Assembly (NCBI GenBank): GCA_043810345.1
Contig: JBDROF010000071.1
Location: forward strand, 1 to 53,742
Direction of reading: 5' to 3'
DNA from: QYOJ01 sp043810345
GTDB taxonomy: Bacteria > Bacteroidota > Bacteroidia > Bacteroidales > FEN-979
DNA length: 53,742 nt
Shown here: positions 51,248 to 53,742 of the stretch, one piece after another
How the letters are laid out: each line of letters begins with the position of its first letter
Numbering within the stretch: position 1 is the stretch's first letter
The notes under the pieces: model-generated
The model's database searches: none
Seen by the model: the letters and a program-made list of their open reading frames with translations, nothing else
Told to the model about the DNA's origin: nothing
Position numbers and translations under genes: made by a program

Positions 51248-51716
51248 GAAAATGGATCTCGAATTCTCCCGACGGGACCTTTTCATGCATGGTCAGGTAA
51301 TTATAACTGAGGTCCGGGATTTTAAAACGGATCACCCGTTTTGTTTTTTTTAAGGTTACGTCCAGGGTGCTGGTCTCCTTATTCAGTTTCCAGGTACCGG
51401 TGACGCTCTCTGTTCCGGAGGTCAGAACGGCCGTATTATTCCCCTTGATCTTAATGGTTTCCGTAAGATCCGGATGGGCTGCAAGAAGCTGCTGAAGCAC
51501 CGGATCGGAAGAGGGGCTGATCTCCCCCTTTTCATCCGCCTTCAGGGTTGACTCTTCCATCGGCTGCGGGGCTGTACCGGTCGATTGGAGCGATTCCTGG
51601 ATAGGGATAAGTTTAACACATTCCCATACACCGACCACCGGCTCTTTACTTGTTGTACAAGAGAACAGAAAAATGGCGGGCAATACCAGTGATAAAATGA
51701 TGCGCAATTTTTTCAT
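51234..51716 (-). CDS. lipocalin-like lipoprotein
   Basis: A 160-residue protein with a lipobox ending at Cys20 (LVLPAIFLFS-C). The pattern VVGVWECVKLIP at the start, INGNNTAVLTSGTESVTGTWKLNKETSTLDVTL-like strands in the middle (IKIKGNNTAVLTSGTESVTGTWKLN) and a late LTMHEKVPSGEFEIHFQK are typical of the small lipocalin-like (DUF4488/DUF5004-type) proteins of Bacteroidota. These proteins have a G-x-W start and an eight-strand barrel. It is likely exposed at the outer membrane or in the periplasm. The function is unknown. It sits between two paralogous surface protein genes and is transcribed in the opposite direction. Confidence 0.8.
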   Translation of the reverse strand: MKKLRIILSLVLPAIFLFSCTTSKEPVVGVWECVKLIPIQESLQSTGTAPQPMEESTLKADEKGEISPSSDPVLQQLLAAHPDLTETIKIKGNNTAVLTSGTESVTGTWKLNKETSTLDVTLKKTKRVIRFKIPDLSYNYLTMHEKVPSGEFEIHFQKMK

Positions 51717-51779
51717 ATGAACTTTCAGGTTTTAAAAAGAATATTAAAAGAAGATTATAGTCGTCCTGTTAAGAACTTG

Positions 51780-51787
51780 CAAAAGTA
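51780..51787 (-). promoter_or_regulatory. -7 box of the lipocalin-like gene
   Basis: TACTTTTG on the minus strand fits TAnnTTTG, 63 bp upstream of the ATG at 51716. It lies in the 314-bp divergent spacer 51717-52030, which holds no gene. Confidence 0.5.
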
Positions 51788-51921
51788 AAATTAATTGTCC
51801 AAGTCTGCTAAAAAATAACGCCAACTGTCCGGTTTTGTCACGGAGATTAAAAAGGAATTAAAACACCGTTAAAAAGCGATTAAAATCAGCAGGTGCCCTG
51901 CTTTTGGTAGGATAGATATGC

Positions 51922-51929
51922 TAAATTTG
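51922..51929 (+). promoter_or_regulatory. -7 box of the second giant surface protein gene
   Basis: TAAATTTG fits TAnnTTTG, about 100 bp upstream of the ATG at 52031, leaving a long A/T-rich leader. TTG at 51904 is 15 bp upstream, too close for an ideal -33. Confidence 0.45.
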
Positions 51930-52030
51930 TCATCCCTCTAAAAAGTGAAACAAACCTCCATATATATCAATTGCAAAATTGATCCCCATATTCTATTCAA
52001 TCAATCAATTATAACCTAAACCACAACATT

Positions 52031-53742
52031 ATGAAAAACATTACCAAATTGCTAACCAGGTCGATGATGCTGATCGCATTGTCGATGCTGATGCTGGCAA
52101 AGGTAGGGTGGTCTCAGCTCATCTACGTAGAGATCGGTACGGGTACTACTTCGTTCGCTCACCCGTTTTATGCCTTCTACGCAGATAACAGAGATCAGTT
52201 TCTCTACCTGAAGACCGAAATGAGCCCAACCTTACCGGCTGGTCCTATTGTACAATTAGGTTTCAATTTTTCCGGTACCAGCGGCTACACCATGCAGAAT
52301 TTTCAGATCAGCATGGCACACACCACCAATACGGTTCTTTCAGGTGGGTATGTGACCGGCATGACGACTGTGTATTCGGTGGCCACCTTCCCCTTCCTGG
52401 GAAACGGGTGGCGAACCATTGCGCTGCAGAATCCGTTTGTCTGGGATGGTGTTCAAAACCTGGTGATCGAGATCTGCCATGATAACCCGGACGCCATGTA
52501 TGGTACGTCACACAACGTGCGGGCCACATCCACGAGTCCGAATTACAGGATAGTCTATGCCTTTACGGATTATGGCGCCGGTTGCTCACTGGCTGCGCAA
52601 TACATTTCTTATACCCGGCCGAATATCCGGATCTATCAACCTGCCACAGGTATTTTGCAGGGAACGGTGACCGCCGCTGCCACGGGTCTTCCGATCGTAG
52701 GGGCGACAATCACCAGCCAGTATGGTTCGACCACCTCGGGCGCCGGAGGAGCATACATCTTCCCTGCTGCGCCGGCCGGAACATACAACTACACCTGCAC
52801 GGCTACCGGGTATTTACCGAACATAAAAACGGTTACGATACCCGTCGGCGGCACTGTTACGCAGAACTTCTCCATGTTGCTCCCGCCTACGGCGACCGGT
52901 ACGGTGACCAATGCGGCCAACGGGGCCCCGATCAACGGGGCCAAGGTGACGATTGGCGGATTGTCCACCCTTACCATTCAAAACGGGACATACAGCTTGC
53001 TGCTGAACCAGGCAGGAAACATTCCCTGTAACTTTACCAAAGCCGGATTTAACGATACTACCACGGCTCCGGTTAACTTCCCCGGCGGCGCGTTCGTCAC
53101 GGTGAACATGGCGATGCTGGAGACCTGCAATCCTGCTTCACAGCCCTTTACGGCCGCGCTGGCCTCACCGCCCACTGCCGTCAACCTCAACTGGAACCTT
53201 CCCAAAGGGCAGTACGAATTGATTTACGACGACGGCATCCAGGAGAATTCGACGGTATGGCAGGCAGGAGGCAACCTGAACGGGTTGAGGTTCACCGCCC
53301 TCGCCTACCCGGTCACGGTTCTGAAAGGAAGCGTGAACATCGGGAAAGCGTCAGATTATCCTCCGGGAACCGATCCCACCGACCTGGATCCGTTCACGGT
53401 ACGGATTTACGACGCGACGGGTACCGGCGGAATGCCCGGGAACCCGATCGGAGACTCGATCGAAATCCAGCCGGCCAACTTTGGCTGGAACTACTTTACG
53501 GTTCCCAGCATTACTATTACCGGCGGCAATTTCTACCTGGTCATGAAGCAGGGTGGGAATGCCGGCACGGCAGCCCGTCTGGGTGTTGATAACACCTCCT
53601 ACCAACTCCGGTCTGTTTCAAGGTTTGTGACTGGTAGCGGAGGCTGGTTGCCTGCCGATGGCAACTTCATGATGCGGCTCGTGGTGTATGGTGTTGGCGG
53701 CCCGCTGAAGGGGGATGACCCCGAAGGAGTTATCGGTTACCA
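52031..53742 (+). CDS. second giant surface protein, 3' end outside the window
   Basis: An open frame runs from the ATG at 52031 to the window edge, about 570 residues so far. The signal peptide is MKNITKLLTRSMMLIALSML followed by MLAKVGWSQ. The first domain (LIYVEIGTGTTSFAHPFYAF to ARATSTSPNYRI-like text) is a beta-sandwich. Two carboxypeptidase-regulatory-like repeats follow (GILQGTVTAAATGLPIVGAT and ATGTVTNAANGAPINGAKVT), and then a long beta domain closely related to the one in the 47257 gene (YELIYDDGIQENSTVWQAGG ... ADGNFMMRLVV). A T9SS sorting domain would be expected beyond the edge. It arose with its neighbour by duplication, separated by the lipocalin-like gene. Confidence 0.88.
   Translation, partial: MKNITKLLTRSMMLIALSMLMLAKVGWSQLIYVEIGTGTTSFAHPFYAFYADNRDQFLYLKTEMSPTLPAGPIVQLGFNFSGTSGYTMQNFQISMAHTTNTVLSGGYVTGMTTVYSVATFPFLGNGWRTIALQNPFVWDGVQNLVIEICHDNPDAMYGTSHNVRATSTSPNYRIVYAFTDYGAGCSLAAQYISYTRPNIRIYQPATGILQGTVTAAATGLPIVGATITSQYGSTTSGAGGAYIFPAAPAGTYNYTCTATGYLPNIKTVTIPVGGTVTQNFSMLLPPTATGTVTNAANGAPINGAKVTIGGLSTLTIQNGTYSLLLNQAGNIPCNFTKAGFNDTTTAPVNFPGGAFVTVNMAMLETCNPASQPFTAALASPPTAVNLNWNLPKGQYELIYDDGIQENSTVWQAGGNLNGLRFTALAYPVTVLKGSVNIGKASDYPPGTDPTDLDPFTVRIYDATGTGGMPGNPIGDSIEIQPANFGWNYFTVPSITITGGNFYLVMKQGGNAGTAARLGVDNTSYQLRSVSRFVTGSGGWLPADGNFMMRLVVYGVGGPLKGDDPEGVIGY

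Overview
The window looks like a chromosomal segment of a member of the Bacteroidota, probably Bacteroidales or a relative. Three kinds of evidence support this. Several secreted proteins end in a type IX secretion (T9SS) type A sorting domain. Many start codons are preceded by the Bacteroidota -7 box TAnnTTTG. The gene set (PorT-like barrels, M16 lipoprotein, C69 dipeptidase, secreted BNR protein) is typical of that phylum. No rRNA, tRNA, CRISPR array, transposase or integrase was found by eye.

Layout. 0-9 kb: two exported proteins of unknown function, a RHH/MazF toxin-antitoxin pair, a T9SS beta-propeller protein, a decayed beta-helix gene, an ECF sigma factor with a membrane partner, a C69 dipeptidase and a TonB-domain protein. 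9-12 kb: a two-domain M16 zinc protease. 12.2-21 kb: a five-gene leftward defence island made of a SNF2 helicase, a DUF3800 protein, a 176-residue nuclease-like protein, and type III Mod and Res. 21-25.4 kb: a zone of gene decay (CPA2 antiporter with two apparent internal deletions, APC permease reduced to three pieces) around an isoaspartyl peptidase and a TauE/SafE transporter. 25.4-30.3 kb: an NAD(P)-binding SDR, an M20 hydrolase, a TPR protein and rsmA. 30.3-39.3 kb: a rightward cluster of TMTC-like GT-C protein, FAAL, ACP, KAS III, SDR, polyprenyl-P glycosyltransferase, GNAT and WecE-like aminotransferase. 39.3-47.1 kb: a BNR/VPS10-like protein, mtnA, two barrels, serS, rpmA and rplU, all leftward. 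47.2-53.7 kb: two paralogous giant T9SS surface proteins with a lipocalin-like lipoprotein between them; the second runs off the right edge.

How the genes may work together. The 30-39 kb cluster has the parts needed to make a 4-amino sugar, N-acylate it, attach it to a polyprenyl phosphate and use it on a surface protein or glycan, with an ACP-bound acyl group supplied by FAAL/KAS III/SDR. The 12-21 kb island has a complete type III restriction pair plus three co-oriented genes that are not part of ordinary type III systems; it is the best candidate here for an undescribed defence arrangement.

A second theme is repeat invasion. Arrays of 7- or 8-bp units, each of a different sequence, sit in many spacers and run into coding regions, forming signal peptides or C-terminal tails of at least four genes. 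A G/C-rich double-hairpin element is inserted in frame in rsmA, and a related copy forms the C-terminus of the aminotransferase. A/T-rich palindromic elements separate the glycan-cluster genes. All functional calls come from reading the sequence; no database search was possible.
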